A stretch of DNA of 64,000 nt from NCBI RefSeq assembly GCF_003719335.1, contig NZ_RIAS01000003.1:124001-188000 (forward strand), in the 5' to 3' direction. A program made the translations under genes and the position numbers. Within the stretch, counting starts at the first letter, position 1. The number at the start of each line of letters is the position of its first letter. Source of the DNA: Paenibacillus amylolyticus (lineage in GTDB: Bacteria > Bacillota > Bacilli > Paenibacillales > Paenibacillaceae). Below, piece after piece: positions 1 through 10,333 of this stretch. The notes under the pieces are model-generated. The model was not told the DNA's origin. It ran no database searches and saw nothing but the letters and a program-made list of their open reading frames with translations.

Positions 1-1
1 A

Positions 2-484
2 AAAGCAGTGATTTTGACGCATCAGGATGTGGACCATATAGGCTGTCTTCCCGAGATTTTGCAGGAGTGTGGTACGGGGGTCAGGATATATGCACACGAA
101 CTGGATAAGCCGTATATTGAGGGACATCTCCCACTTCTCAAAGACGACCACCTGGAACATCCTCCAAAAGGCAAGATTGATGAAACTGTAACGGATGGTC
201 AGGAATTGCCGTTTTGCGGCGGAATTCGCGTTATTCACACGCCTGGGCATACTCCTGGTCATATCAGCCTTTATTTAATGCGTAGCAAAACGCTGATCGC
301 CGGAGATTCCATGTACAGTGTTAACGGCCAGCTTGGAGGTATTCACGTTCCGACTACACTGGATATAGAGGCAGCGCGCTTCTCCTTGAAAAAGTATCTG
401 GCACTAGACATTTCATCCGTAATTTGTTATCACGGTGGTCTCAGTGATATGCATATAAAGGAACAGATCTCACGGCTGATTTAG
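2..484 (+). CDS. MBL-fold metallo-hydrolase, 5' end outside window
   Basis: The reading frame is open to the left edge, so only the last 160 codons are present. The metallo-beta-lactamase metal motif appears right away as T-H-Q-D-V-D-H, followed by the second ligand region HTPGHTPGH and the AGDS motif, in the order usual for the glyoxalase II-like branch. Proteins of this fold bind two metal ions and hydrolyse esters, thioesters or lactams. The substrate cannot be read from sequence. The stop lies 37 nt from the stop of the next, convergent gene, and I see no strong terminator between them. Confidence 0.85.
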   Translation, partial: KAVILTHQDVDHIGCLPEILQECGTGVRIYAHELDKPYIEGHLPLLKDDHLEHPPKGKIDETVTDGQELPFCGGIRVIHTPGHTPGHISLYLMRSKTLIAGDSMYSVNGQLGGIHVPTTLDIEAARFSLKKYLALDISSVICYHGGLSDMHIKEQISRLI

Positions 485-521
485 AATTAAAAATGCAGAT
501 TCCAGTTTCTATTTTCATATA

Positions 522-1145
522 TTAAGGTTTGGTATACTGTAAAATGGCTGTCGCCGCTCGCACTCGCAGCACTTCTTCTTCGCTTTCCAAGGCTTCTTTC
601 AGCACTTGAAGTGCCGCTTGAATCAAAGCTTCATCCACATTTGCTGTGAGAGTGTTGCTTGTTTCGGCTGCTGCGCTGACTGCAAGCGCGCGATCCAGCT
701 GAGCTTCTGATACAGGATGCTCAAATTTCACGAGGATGGATGGTGTGTTCCACAAAGCTTGGACTTTATCGTTCAATTCTGCGTATGGAATACGTCCTAA
801 CCAAGTGATTCCCCGACGGTGACAGATCAATTCATCCTCAGCACCTAAGGAGTCGTCGTAATAATAATCTCCGATATCCCCTACATAGGTCCATTCCTCA
901 TCCCTTATTAAGACGTAGTCCCCATCCTGCATTAGGTTAGCAAACATATGTAGTGTTGCAAGTGTATGAGTTAATTCCGTCTCCCCCAGGCTATACCGCT
1001 TAGCCAGTTGTTCTTTCCATTGCTCCGGTGGTGTAAGCTCAAGGTTCCCTAGACCAGACCAAGGGATGCCAATGAAGTTATCTTCCAGAAATGATGTTGT
1101 CCTGTTGAAGCCTTGCAATATAGTTTGAATGTAATACAGATTCAT
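522..1145 (-). CDS. Uncharacterised protein, possible small beta-barrel domain
   Basis: A 207-residue protein starting at an ATG with a good AAGGAAGG site. I do not recognise a named family with confidence. The middle section (about residues 70-135) carries a run 'GDYVLIRDEEWTYVGDIGDYYYDD' followed by 'CHRRGITWLG', a pattern like the small barrel at the N-terminus of some Mrr-type restriction proteins, where a basic W-L-G strand follows a tyrosine-rich strand. That likeness is inference. The C-terminal 50 residues are alanine- and glutamate-rich and probably helical. No nuclease motif is present. It is a single gene convergent with the hydrolase upstream and divergent from metE. Confidence 0.55.
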   Translation of the reverse strand: MNLYYIQTILQGFNRTTSFLEDNFIGIPWSGLGNLELTPPEQWKEQLAKRYSLGETELTHTLATLHMFANLMQDGDYVLIRDEEWTYVGDIGDYYYDDSLGAEDELICHRRGITWLGRIPYAELNDKVQALWNTPSILVKFEHPVSEAQLDRALAVSAAAETSNTLTANVDEALIQAALQVLKEALESEEEVLRVRAATAILQYTKP

Positions 1146-1252
1146 TGGTGTTCCTTCCTTTCACTCATTCATATGAACATAATTAGTCATTGTAACATCA
1201 GCGGTGTCTCTTTCAAACTTACACATTCTTAAACTCATACCAACCTTTTTTT

Positions 1253-1305
1253 GTTATATCCTAAGGCTATAACTAGATATAATATAAGGGAATTACGTTA
1301 TAGCC
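1253..1305 (+). promoter_or_regulatory. metE promoter with inverted-repeat operator
   Basis: A TATAAT -10 lies at 1278-1283. The -35 position is covered by a 21-bp interrupted palindrome at 1253-1273 with arms GTTATA and TATAAC and matching CCT/AGG inside; 18 of 21 positions are symmetric. A further copy of one half, GTTATAGCC, sits at 1297-1305. A palindrome over the -35 plus a half site near the start is typical of a LysR-type or similar regulator. I saw no SAM (S-box) or T-box leader here, so control of metE is probably through this operator. Confidence 0.5.
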
Positions 1306-1355
1306 GTGTATTTGTGATAAATTTTTGTTAACACATTGCAGAGGGGTTATGGCAA

Positions 1356-3653
1356 ATGACAAAAAGCAGCGTATTGGGGTATCCACGAATCGGAGCCGAT
1401 CGGGAATGGAAAAAAGCACTTGAGGCCTTCTGGTCAGGAAAATTAGAAGAAAACGAACTTCACGCGAGATTACAAGAGATTCGTTTAGATCATTTGCGCA
1501 AGCAACAAGCGAAAGGCATTGATCTGATTCCAGTGAACGACTTCAGCTATTATGATCATATTCTGGATACAGCCGTAATGTTTGGTATTGTGCCAAAACG
1601 CTTCGCTTATACCGGAGGCGCTGTGCCTCTCTCCGTCTATTACGGCATCGCCCGAGGAACGAAAGATGCCGCAGCCAGTGAAATGACCAAATGGTTCAAT
1701 ACGAACTATCACTATATTGTACCTGAACTGAACGATGCTTCGCCGGAATTGACCGAGAACAAACCACTAATCGCATACCTGGAAGCCAAAGAGAAACTGG
1801 GCATTGAAGGCAAACCGGTTATCGTTGGACCGCTGACCTTCCTGAAGCTCTCCAAAGGCTATGATGCATCCGAAACGGATGCATGGATCGATCAGCTACT
1901 TCCTCTCTACACTCAGGTGCTGCAAGAACTTGCGGATGCTGGCGTGCAGTGGGTACAGATTGATGAGCCGGTTCTCGTAACCAAATTGAATGACGCGGAT
2001 CTGCAGCGCTTGAACAAAATCTATACTGCTTTTGCATCCGCTGTTCCGGGTTTAAACATCTTGCTGCAAACGTACTTTGAATCCGTTGAAAACTACAACG
2101 AAATCATCAGCTTGCCCGTTCAAGGCATCGGTCTTGACTTCGTGCATGGACTTGAAGGTAACTTGCAATCCATTCAAACGAGCGGTTTTCCGGCAGACAA
2201 AGTGCTGGGTGCAGGTATCATTGATGGACGCGGCATCTGGAAAGCATCCCTTCAGGACAAGCTGACATTGCTGGGCACCCTTACTTCTCTCGTAACAACT
2301 GAAAGGTTAGTTGTGCAATCCTCCTGCAGCTTGCTGCATGTGCCTGTGACAACAGCACGTGAAGCAAAACTTGCTGCTGAACTCAAAGATGCACTTGCAT
2401 TTGCGGATGAAAAACTGGATGAGATCGTTATTTTGACCAAAGCAATCCGCAGCACCGATGCGGACATCACTGCTAAAATTAAAGACGCCGAGCAGAAACT
2501 ACAGGCATTACAAAGCTCCGGGGATCGTAACCGCAAAGCCGTGCAGGAAGCCATAGCTTCCATCCGTGTACAAGAGCCCAACCGCTCACGTGCATTTGCA
2601 GAACGTCATGTTGCCCAGCAACAGAAATGGCAATTGCCGTTGTTCCCCACAACAACGATTGGCAGTTTCCCGCAATCCACGGAGGTTAGAAAAGCTCGAC
2701 AACAATGGCGTAAAAACGAACTAAGCAACGAACAATACTCTTCCTTTATCCGCGATCAGATTGACAGCTGGATTAACATTCAAGAAGAGATCGGCATTGA
2801 TGTACTCGTTCATGGTGAGTTTGAACGCACGGACATGGTTGAATTTTTCGGTGAGAAGCTAGCTGGATTTGCCTTTACGCAATATGGCTGGGTACAGTCC
2901 TACGGATCACGCTGCGTGAAACCACCTGTTATTTTCGGAGATGTTGAATTTGTAGGTGAAATGACGGTTGAGGAAACAAAGTACGCACAGTCGAAAACAG
3001 ACCGCCCTGTTAAAGGTATGTTGACAGGCCCGATCACGATCATGAACTGGTCCTTTGTACGGGATGATATTGAACGGGAAACGATAGCCTATCAATTGGC
3101 ATACGCACTCAGACAAGAGGTTGAAGCGCTCGAAAAAGCAGGCATCGGCATGATTCAAGTGGATGAACCTGCGGTCCGTGAAGGTCTGCCGCTCAAGGAA
3201 AATAAACAAGCCAATTATCTGGATTGGGCAGTCAAAGCATTCCGCATTACGACATGCACCGTACAGGAAACAACCCAAATTCATACCCATATGTGCTATT
3301 GCGAATTCCACGATATGATTGATTCTATTGAAGCGATGGATGCCGACGTGATCTCTATTGAGACTTCACGCAGTCATGGTGAGCTGATTCACAGCTTTGA
3401 AGAGAATACGTATGAGCTCGGTATTGGACTTGGCGTATACGACATCCACAGCCCGCGTGTGCCAAGCGTCGAAGAAATGAGCAATATGATTGACCGTGCC
3501 TTGCGTGTACTCGATCCGAAGCTGTTTTGGATCAATCCGGATTGCGGTCTGAAAACCCGTGGACAGGAAGAAACCGTTGCTTCTCTGAAAAACATGGTGG
3601 ATGCAACCCGAATTGCACGGGCGAAGTATAATGCTACTCCTGTTCTAAGCTAG
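1356..3653 (+). CDS. metE: Cobalamin-independent methionine synthase
   Basis: Transfers the methyl group of 5-methyltetrahydropteroyl-triglutamate to homocysteine, the last step of methionine synthesis, in the cytosol. The 765-residue length fits the family. The N-terminal folate-side domain begins with 'GYPRIGADREWKKALE'. The C-terminal catalytic domain starts near residue 430 with 'TTTIGSFPQ' and holds the zinc ligands in 'HMCYCEF' and 'NPDCGLKTR'. The start has a GAGGGG site. It is monocistronic, with a palindromic operator in front and a strong terminator behind. Confidence 0.97.
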   Translation: MTKSSVLGYPRIGADREWKKALEAFWSGKLEENELHARLQEIRLDHLRKQQAKGIDLIPVNDFSYYDHILDTAVMFGIVPKRFAYTGGAVPLSVYYGIARGTKDAAASEMTKWFNTNYHYIVPELNDASPELTENKPLIAYLEAKEKLGIEGKPVIVGPLTFLKLSKGYDASETDAWIDQLLPLYTQVLQELADAGVQWVQIDEPVLVTKLNDADLQRLNKIYTAFASAVPGLNILLQTYFESVENYNEIISLPVQGIGLDFVHGLEGNLQSIQTSGFPADKVLGAGIIDGRGIWKASLQDKLTLLGTLTSLVTTERLVVQSSCSLLHVPVTTAREAKLAAELKDALAFADEKLDEIVILTKAIRSTDADITAKIKDAEQKLQALQSSGDRNRKAVQEAIASIRVQEPNRSRAFAERHVAQQQKWQLPLFPTTTIGSFPQSTEVRKARQQWRKNELSNEQYSSFIRDQIDSWINIQEEIGIDVLVHGEFERTDMVEFFGEKLAGFAFTQYGWVQSYGSRCVKPPVIFGDVEFVGEMTVEETKYAQSKTDRPVKGMLTGPITIMNWSFVRDDIERETIAYQLAYALRQEVEALEKAGIGMIQVDEPAVREGLPLKENKQANYLDWAVKAFRITTCTVQETTQIHTHMCYCEFHDMIDSIEAMDADVISIETSRSHGELIHSFEENTYELGIGLGVYDIHSPRVPSVEEMSNMIDRALRVLDPKLFWINPDCGLKTRGQEETVASLKNMVDATRIARAKYNATPVLS

Positions 3654-3701
3654 ATAAGCTGAACTGAACAACTGATGATGTATACGGACGTTTCAATCAT
3701 T

Positions 3702-3741
3702 AAAAGCCGGAATCCTGTATCATGCTGGATTCCGGCTTTTT
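3702..3741. terminator. Intrinsic terminator after metE
   Basis: A 14-bp stem, AAAAGCCGGAATCC paired with GGATTCCGGCTTTT around an 11-nt loop, ends in a T-run on the plus strand and starts with an A-run, so it could act in both directions. Confidence 0.9.
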
Positions 3742-3797
3742 AAAGTTATCACGTTTAAAATCAGTATTACATCCACGTATTAGGTAATTCTTCACCG

Positions 3798-3826
3798 TTG
3801 ACTAATCTCTGATTCCTCATTATAAT
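3798..3826 (+). promoter_or_regulatory. Sigma-A type promoter before the yjdI-like locus
   Basis: TTGACT at 3798-3803 and TATAAT at 3821-3826 are separated by exactly 17 bp, close to the ideal vegetative promoter. It lies about 100 bp before the ferredoxin-like gene, and the leader between them holds no gene that I recognise. Confidence 0.7.
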
Positions 3827-3923
3827 TCGAACATTGAGAGCCCGGCAGACATGATTTCCATGAATGCATGGGAGAGCGATCCGTATAAAATTCAAACTCT
3901 AAAGTGAAAGATGTGAAGAGAAT

Positions 3924-4175
3924 ATGAGTAAGGAGAAGTTATACTACGGTAAAGATATCGAGGTCATGTTTAATTCGGATGTATGCATTCATTCCGGTAT
4001 CTGCGTATAGGGCCTCCCTGCTGTTTTTGATTTGAGCAAGCGTCCTTGGGTTGATCCCGAAGGTGACACTTCGGAGGCTGTTGCCCGGCATATTGATACA
4101 TGTCCAAGCGGAGCATTGACGTACAAGCTTCTGAACGATAAATTCACAACAAAGAAAGAGGATGAACATGCATAA
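3924..4175 (+). pseudogene. yjdI: YjdI-like single [4Fe-4S] protein with in-frame TAG
   Basis: Read through, this frame gives an 83-residue protein of the YjdI / Fer4_19 family (divergent 4Fe-4S mono-cluster domain): ligand region 'VCIHSGICV', then 'GLPAVFDLSKRPWV', then 'DTCPSGALTYKL'. Codon 29 (4008-4010) is TAG, directly after 'GICV', where relatives usually have K or R before 'GLPAVF'; a single base change from AAG would make it. Both halves are otherwise intact, in frame and free of other damage, so the lesion is recent, suppressed, or an error. The stop overlaps the start of the GNAT gene, as expected for the family's usual pairing with a YjdJ-type acetyltransferase. Confidence 0.75.
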
Positions 4176-4449
4176 TGTAGAACATGAAGCTGCCAATAAA
4201 AGATTTATGATTCAAGATAACGGCAACATTGCTGCGGTGATGACATATGTAATTTCAAGTCCAGAGCTGTACATTATTGATCACACATTGGTCGAAAATG
4301 CATACCGGGGACAAGGGCTTGGTGATGAGCTTATCAAAGCTATGGTGGAATACGCGCGGGAAAACGATATTAAGATTTTACCTTTATGTCCTTTTGCCAA
4401 GGGTCGTTTCGAACGTATCTCTGAATATGCAGATGTTCTCCATCAATAA
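4168..4449 (+). CDS. Small GNAT-family acetyltransferase (YjdJ-like)
   Basis: A 93-residue single-domain GNAT protein with the acetyl-CoA loop 'ENAYRGQGLGDELIKAMVEYARE' and the C-terminal 'LPLCPFAKGRFER' typical of the YjdJ group. A start at 4162 is also possible, but ATG 4168 has the better spacing from AAAGAGG. The gene overlaps the 3' end of the amber-interrupted YjdI-like gene, so the two form a translational unit; premature termination at the TAG might lower expression of this gene. The substrate is unknown. Confidence 0.8.
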   Translation: MHNVEHEAANKRFMIQDNGNIAAVMTYVISSPELYIIDHTLVENAYRGQGLGDELIKAMVEYARENDIKILPLCPFAKGRFERISEYADVLHQ

Positions 4450-4485
4450 TACGAATAGTTGCAATTGATTTTTATAAGTGCAGAA

Positions 4486-4530
4486 AAAAGTACAAAAAGC
4501 CTCCCTCGCATGAGTGCTTTTTGTACTTTT
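4486..4530. terminator. Bidirectional terminator between GNAT gene and fbp
   Basis: Perfect 15-bp arms (4486-4500 and 4516-4530) spell AAAAGTACAAAAAGC and its complement. The position between two convergent genes, with A- and T-rich ends, fits termination from both sides. Confidence 0.88.
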
Positions 4531-4541
4531 AGCATTTGCCC

Positions 4542-6473
4542 TCATTTCATGTAGCGATAGTCTAGTAGATCCTTCAAGTTTGAGATTTTCCGAAGCAGCT
4601 TCTCGCCAACATTGGTTTCTTTCACCAGTTTCCGTTCCAGTTCTTTATCAACCAGTCTTTTTACAGACAATACGTCCGTTCCGTTGCATAACACATCTTC
4701 TTTTGAATTGAATTTTTGATGGGCGACGAGCTGCATGCCAAAAGAGTTGTAAAGCAAGGTATATCCGGCAATGCCTGTTGTGGATTGATAGGCTTTGGAA
4801 AAACCGCCGTCAATCACGATCATTTTTCCGTTTGCTTTCACAGGGCTCTCTCCACTGATTTCTTTGACTGGGGTGTGGCCGTTAATGACATGTCCATGAT
4901 CTGGATTCAAATCAAACTCCTGCAAGATTCTTCGACAGATCTCTTCATTTTCACGTAAATGGTAATAAGGATTTTTTTTCTCCTTATGTGCTTCTTTTTC
5001 TTGAATAAAATAACGTTCAAAAGTGGTCATTTCTCTCTTGCCAAAGAGTGAGGAACATTCTCCTGTCCAGATGTACCATACCATATCGGTCGCCAGATCT
5101 TCTGTCTCTTCCGGATGGGCAAAGGCGTAACGTAAATAATCTTCAAAAACATCAAGCAATTGACGGCCCGCATATGTCTTGTCTTCAATCTGCATTTCTT
5201 CCATATTTCCTTCTTCATCCATAGGAATACAGCCGTGGATTAACAAATTTCCGTTGTATTTTAAATAAAGGCTTCCCTTTTTCATGAGGAAATTCATATG
5301 TCTAGCCAGCTTTTCGGAATGCTGAACGGAGAACAGCAGTTTCTCCATCACTTGGCGTTCTTCCTCCAGCAATTGTTCAGGCATTTGCGGATTTACGGTT
5401 GTAAAACAGGTGTTTTCCAGCTTGTACGTTTTTCCACAGATTTTGATTTCATTTTTGTCGTAATCAATCTGTTCCAGCAAAAGTCTTTCAGACATATTAA
5501 AGTATGGGCGTCTCTTGATAATCGGGCTTTCAAGTTTAAACTGGATCATGGCAATGGCTTGGTGAATTTTGGTGATCTGCAAAGTTTCCTGCTCTGATAC
5601 ATTATGGCCAGTCTGTAGCTTAGGTCTGAAGGGCAGATTGTCTTCATAGTATTTCTCCGCCAAGTTTAGCAGTGGGCGCAGATTTATTCCATATACATCT
5701 TCTATGATGTCCAGATTGTCGTATCTGGCACAGATCCGGATAATATTCGCAAGGCAGACCAGAGAACCCGCGTACGCACCGATCCAGAGGACATCATGGT
5801 TCCCCCACTGAATGTCTACAGAATGGTAATTGATTAGTGTATCCATAATTTTATCGGGGTCCGGACCCCGGTCATAAATATCTCCAACCACATGAAGATG
5901 GTCAACCACCAGGCGCTGGGTCGTATAAGCAAGGCCAATAATGAGCTTGTCCGCTTGGCCTAGGGATATAATTTGCCGATATATTTCCTCATAATAAGGA
6001 TCTTTATTGTTGGTCGAATCCGTCTTGTATAGAAGCTCCTCTACAATATATACGTACTGCTCCGGCAGAGCTTTACGCAATTTCGAGCGCGTATACTTGG
6101 AAGAGGCATAAGAAATAAGCTTAAGCATGTGTTCAATCGTTTGTCTATACCACTGGTTCAAAGCCTGTTTATTGCTCAGTTCCCCTATAACCTGCTGTAT
6201 TTTTTCTTCCGGATAATAAACCAACGCTGCAAAATCATTAATTTCCTGATCCGTCCATACCTCCCGGAATAATTCCTTGATTTTTTCTTTTACGGTACCC
6301 GAACCGTTTCGGAGTACATGTTGAAAAGCCTGAAACTCCCCATGCAAATCACTGACAAAATGCTCGGTTCCCTTTGGGAGATTGGAGATCGCTTCAAGGT
6401 TGATGATCTCGGTGATGATTTTTTCTTCCGTATCATATTTCTGGGCCAATAAATCTAGAAACTGCTCATCCAA
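4542..6473 (-). CDS. fbp: Fructose-1,6-bisphosphatase class III
   Basis: Hydrolyses fructose-1,6-bisphosphate to fructose-6-phosphate in gluconeogenesis. The 643-residue length matches the Firmicute class III enzyme, which is unrelated to the common class I type. The calcineurin-like metal motifs are visible in order: 'SDLHGEF' near residue 43, 'GDIYDRGPD' near 198, 'GNHD' near 225, and 'VINGHTP' near 530. The ribosome binding site (AAGGGGG) is a little far from the ATG at 13 nt. The gene is single, with a terminator directly behind its stop. Confidence 0.96.
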   Translation of the reverse strand: MDEQFLDLLAQKYDTEEKIITEIINLEAISNLPKGTEHFVSDLHGEFQAFQHVLRNGSGTVKEKIKELFREVWTDQEINDFAALVYYPEEKIQQVIGELSNKQALNQWYRQTIEHMLKLISYASSKYTRSKLRKALPEQYVYIVEELLYKTDSTNNKDPYYEEIYRQIISLGQADKLIIGLAYTTQRLVVDHLHVVGDIYDRGPDPDKIMDTLINYHSVDIQWGNHDVLWIGAYAGSLVCLANIIRICARYDNLDIIEDVYGINLRPLLNLAEKYYEDNLPFRPKLQTGHNVSEQETLQITKIHQAIAMIQFKLESPIIKRRPYFNMSERLLLEQIDYDKNEIKICGKTYKLENTCFTTVNPQMPEQLLEEERQVMEKLLFSVQHSEKLARHMNFLMKKGSLYLKYNGNLLIHGCIPMDEEGNMEEMQIEDKTYAGRQLLDVFEDYLRYAFAHPEETEDLATDMVWYIWTGECSSLFGKREMTTFERYFIQEKEAHKEKKNPYYHLRENEEICRRILQEFDLNPDHGHVINGHTPVKEISGESPVKANGKMIVIDGGFSKAYQSTTGIAGYTLLYNSFGMQLVAHQKFNSKEDVLCNGTDVLSVKRLVDKELERKLVKETNVGEKLLRKISNLKDLLDYRYMK

Positions 6474-6620
6474 AACAGATGTCCCCCTTCAAATAAGTTA
6501 TGTGGTATTGAATCTATAGTAAGTTTCCAAGGGACGTTTACTTATATGATGATTATCAGCATTGTCCTCCCTAATCATACTCCAGTTCATCAACTATGAA
6601 CAAATTTCATCGAATGAATT

Positions 6621-7436
6621 TTGCCAAGAGGAATAAGCTGCCCTGTAGAATCACGAGCCTGTACCATATTCATAATACAAAAAAAGTCGATTTTACGTCA
6701 TAGAAGACTAATTCCTTTGTTGCTTATTTCAGGAGCGATTGGCGGAGCATTGATTGCCATATTGGATGTAAGGATTTCGACATTTGTATTCAACAGTATT
6801 TTTACAATTCCTAATTATACCCCTGCACTTGGATATGTGATTGGAATTGGCTCAGCCTTTTTCGCCGCGACGATATTGGCATTTATCTTTGGAATAAAAG
6901 AAAAAGAGAAAGAAAATGCTTCAAACGAAAAAGCTCAGGATAATACAACCACTCCAAAGAAAGATCAGATGGTTTCGAGCGCAGTCGTTGAAATCTTTTC
7001 ACCTTTGAAAGGTGAAGTCGTACCGTTGGAAAAAATGGATGATCCTGTATTTTCGACGGGCGCAATGGGTAAAGGAATTGGAATTGAACCTACTGAGGGG
7101 ATCGTATTTTCTCCGTTTGACGGAAAAGTGGTCGATTTATTCCGCACAAAACATGCCATTGGTTTAGCAAGTGATGAAGGTATTGAGATACTCATTCATA
7201 TTGGAATTGACACGGTCAAATTAAAAGGCAAATATTTTGAAGCTCATGTTGAGAGTGGTGCCGTGGTGAAAAAGGGAGACAAATTAGTTACTTTTGATGT
7301 TCAAGGAATCAAGGATGCAGGGTTTCAAACCGTTACACCTGTTATTATTGCGAATACCAGTGACTATCTAGATGTACTCCCTGCTGACAGTAAGCAAACA
7401 AATGCAGGGGATCAGATACTAACTGTTATAAAATAA
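6621..7436 (+). pseudogene. Beta-glucoside PTS enzyme II, only end of IIC plus IIA left
   Basis: The last 160 residues are a complete glucose-type IIA domain: 'IFSPLKGEVVPLEKMDDPVFSTGAMGKG' opening, then the phosphorylated histidine in 'ILIHIGIDTV'. Before it is a linker (EKEKENASNEK) and about 70 residues of the final IIC membrane segments ('LISGAIGGALIAI' onward). Normal BglP-type proteins have about 620 residues with IIB and a full IIC in front; those are missing. The first 25 residues of the open frame resemble nothing, so homology starts near 6690. The GH1 gene 21 nt behind is also damaged, so the locus appears to be decaying. The free IIA domain could still be made. Confidence 0.75.
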
Positions 7437-8861
<1,425 letters not shown>

Positions 8862-9179
8862 ACAACAATCCCCAATAAAAAGTGCTAAGTGACTTGGACC
8901 AGCGTAGAAGAAATTTATAATTTAAATTCCAGGTTTACTGGTTATTTTCTCCTACTCCTCCAGCATAAACTTCGAAGGAAAACAAAAACAGGATAATTCA
9001 GACTGGAATCTCTTTAAGTTTCTCAAGTTCTGAATTACAAAACGAATGAAGTAGCTGGTCTTATGACGCAGCTACTTCATTTTTTCATAATAACAAGATG
9101 TGATTTTTAAACTACAGCACATAGAGATCTTTTTACATCAAGTTCTCTATACGCTAGTGAGGTGATGATCTACATAAAT
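8862..9179. other. Gene-free stretch between GH1 locus and reductase
   Basis: No credible gene. It holds an 8-bp inverted repeat (AATTCAGA at 8994 with TCTGAATT ending near 9037) and the terminator listed separately. The rest is AT-rich and unremarkable. Confidence 0.6.
9048..9085. terminator. Terminator between convergent GH1 locus and reductase
   Basis: Perfect 10-bp arms GAAGTAGCTG and CAGCTACTTC with an 11-nt loop, followed by ATTTTTT on the plus strand. The minus-strand side is also T-rich, so it may serve both genes. Confidence 0.85.
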
Positions 9180-10172
9180 TTAAGATACACGTACAAGTAT
9201 ACGTCCGAAAGTTTTAGAATGTAAAACTGTTGATACTGCCTCAGGAACCTCCTGAAGTGAAATTTCACGATCTATTAACTTCTCTAAAGTAGTGGGTTTC
9301 ATTTCTCCTGCCATTTCTTTCCACAAAATATTTCTTTCTTCTTGTGGACAATAAACCGAATCAATGCCTAACAAATTAACTCCACGTAAGATGAACGGTA
9401 GTACTGTTGTTGGAAGGTTGCTGCCTCCAGTCAAGCCACTAACTGCAACCGAACCACCATACATGATCTGGCTTAAAACGGATGCAAGCTGCTGTCCTCC
9501 AACAGGATCAACGGCAGCCTGCCAGAGCTGTTTATTTAGTGGTTTATTGCCAGCTTGTACTTCGTCACGAGTAATCACTTCTCTTGCACCAATAAGCTTT
9601 AAATATTCTTCAGCTTGAGATTTCCCGGTACTTGCAGTCACATCATAGCCTTTTTTATTGAATATGGCCACTGCCACGCCACCAACACCTCCAGTAGCTC
9701 CTGTGACTAGCACCTTTCCATTTTGCGGCAGGACTCCGTTGTCTTCCAGACGTTTAATGGATAAAGCGGCAGTAAATCCAGCGGTTCCATATATCATTGC
9801 TTCCTTCAGAGTAAGATTCTCGGGAAGTGGCACCACCCATTCCGCAGGAACACAGGCGTACTCACTTAACCCACCGTAATGTGAGACCCCTAATTCGTAA
9901 CCTGTCACGATAACCTTCTGTCCTTCATGAAAGCGTGAGTCAGCGGAAGAAACTACATGACCTGATAAATCTATTCCGGGAACAAACGGATAAGACTTTA
10001 CAATTTTCCCCTCTGAATTGGTTGCTAATGCATCTTTATAGTTAATACTAGAATAAGCAACTTTAATAAGTACATCCCCAGTCGGTAATTGCTCAAACGG
10101 GATCGTTTTCACTGAAACTGAAAACTCCTCTAAATTTTTTTCAACCAATAGAGCGTTAAAGTCTTTTATCAT
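9180..10172 (-). CDS. YhdH/YhfP-family NADPH-dependent quinone oxidoreductase
   Basis: A 330-residue zinc-free medium-chain reductase of the YhdH/YhfP (acrylyl-CoA reductase-like) family. The N-terminal GroES-like part carries 'SSINYKDALA' and 'PGIDLSGHV'; the Rossmann part has 'VLVTGATGGVGGVAVAIF'. The structural-zinc cysteines of alcohol dehydrogenases are absent, as is normal here. Such enzymes reduce an activated double bond or quinone with NADPH; the natural substrate is unknown. It is divergent from a TetR regulator, and the shared gap holds a perfect operator-like palindrome over the likely -35 of this gene, so the enzyme is probably induced by the ligand of that regulator. Confidence 0.9.
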   Translation of the reverse strand: MIKDFNALLVEKNLEEFSVSVKTIPFEQLPTGDVLIKVAYSSINYKDALATNSEGKIVKSYPFVPGIDLSGHVVSSADSRFHEGQKVIVTGYELGVSHYGGLSEYACVPAEWVVPLPENLTLKEAMIYGTAGFTAALSIKRLEDNGVLPQNGKVLVTGATGGVGGVAVAIFNKKGYDVTASTGKSQAEEYLKLIGAREVITRDEVQAGNKPLNKQLWQAAVDPVGGQQLASVLSQIMYGGSVAVSGLTGGSNLPTTVLPFILRGVNLLGIDSVYCPQEERNILWKEMAGEMKPTTLEKLIDREISLQEVPEAVSTVLHSKTFGRILVRVS

Positions 10173-10231
10173 AGATTTTCTCTCCTTCTGTTATGTTGAG
10201 ACGATCTAAAGCTATTTAAACATTTTTATTC

Positions 10232-10241
10232 TGACCGGTCA
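10232..10241. promoter_or_regulatory. TetR-type operator TGACCGGTCA
   Basis: A perfect 10-bp palindrome between the divergent reductase and TetR genes. On the minus strand it overlaps TTGACC, which is followed after 17 bp by TTAAAT, a plausible promoter for the reductase. Sites with GACCGGTC cores are common among TetR-family repressors. Confidence 0.6.
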
Positions 10242-10333
10242 ACTTTTTTATACTTCCGTTTTATATGTGATATAATATAAGAAATTTTGTATTCTCACTG
10301 TGAAATATATTACGTTTTAATTACGGAGGTTTT

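Noticed and set aside
1146..1355. SAM riboswitch or T-box before metE
   Set aside because: No S-box core or T-box sequence, and no terminator hairpin before the start codon.
4486..4530. Perfect 15-bp inverted repeat as an insertion-sequence end
   Set aside because: Position between convergent genes and T-run ends mark it as a terminator; no transposase or second copy.
6480..6690. Remnant gene on the minus strand reading 'MVQARDSTGQLIPLGKIHS'
   Set aside because: Only about 35 open codons, no family match that I can name; could be a relic, but not supportable.
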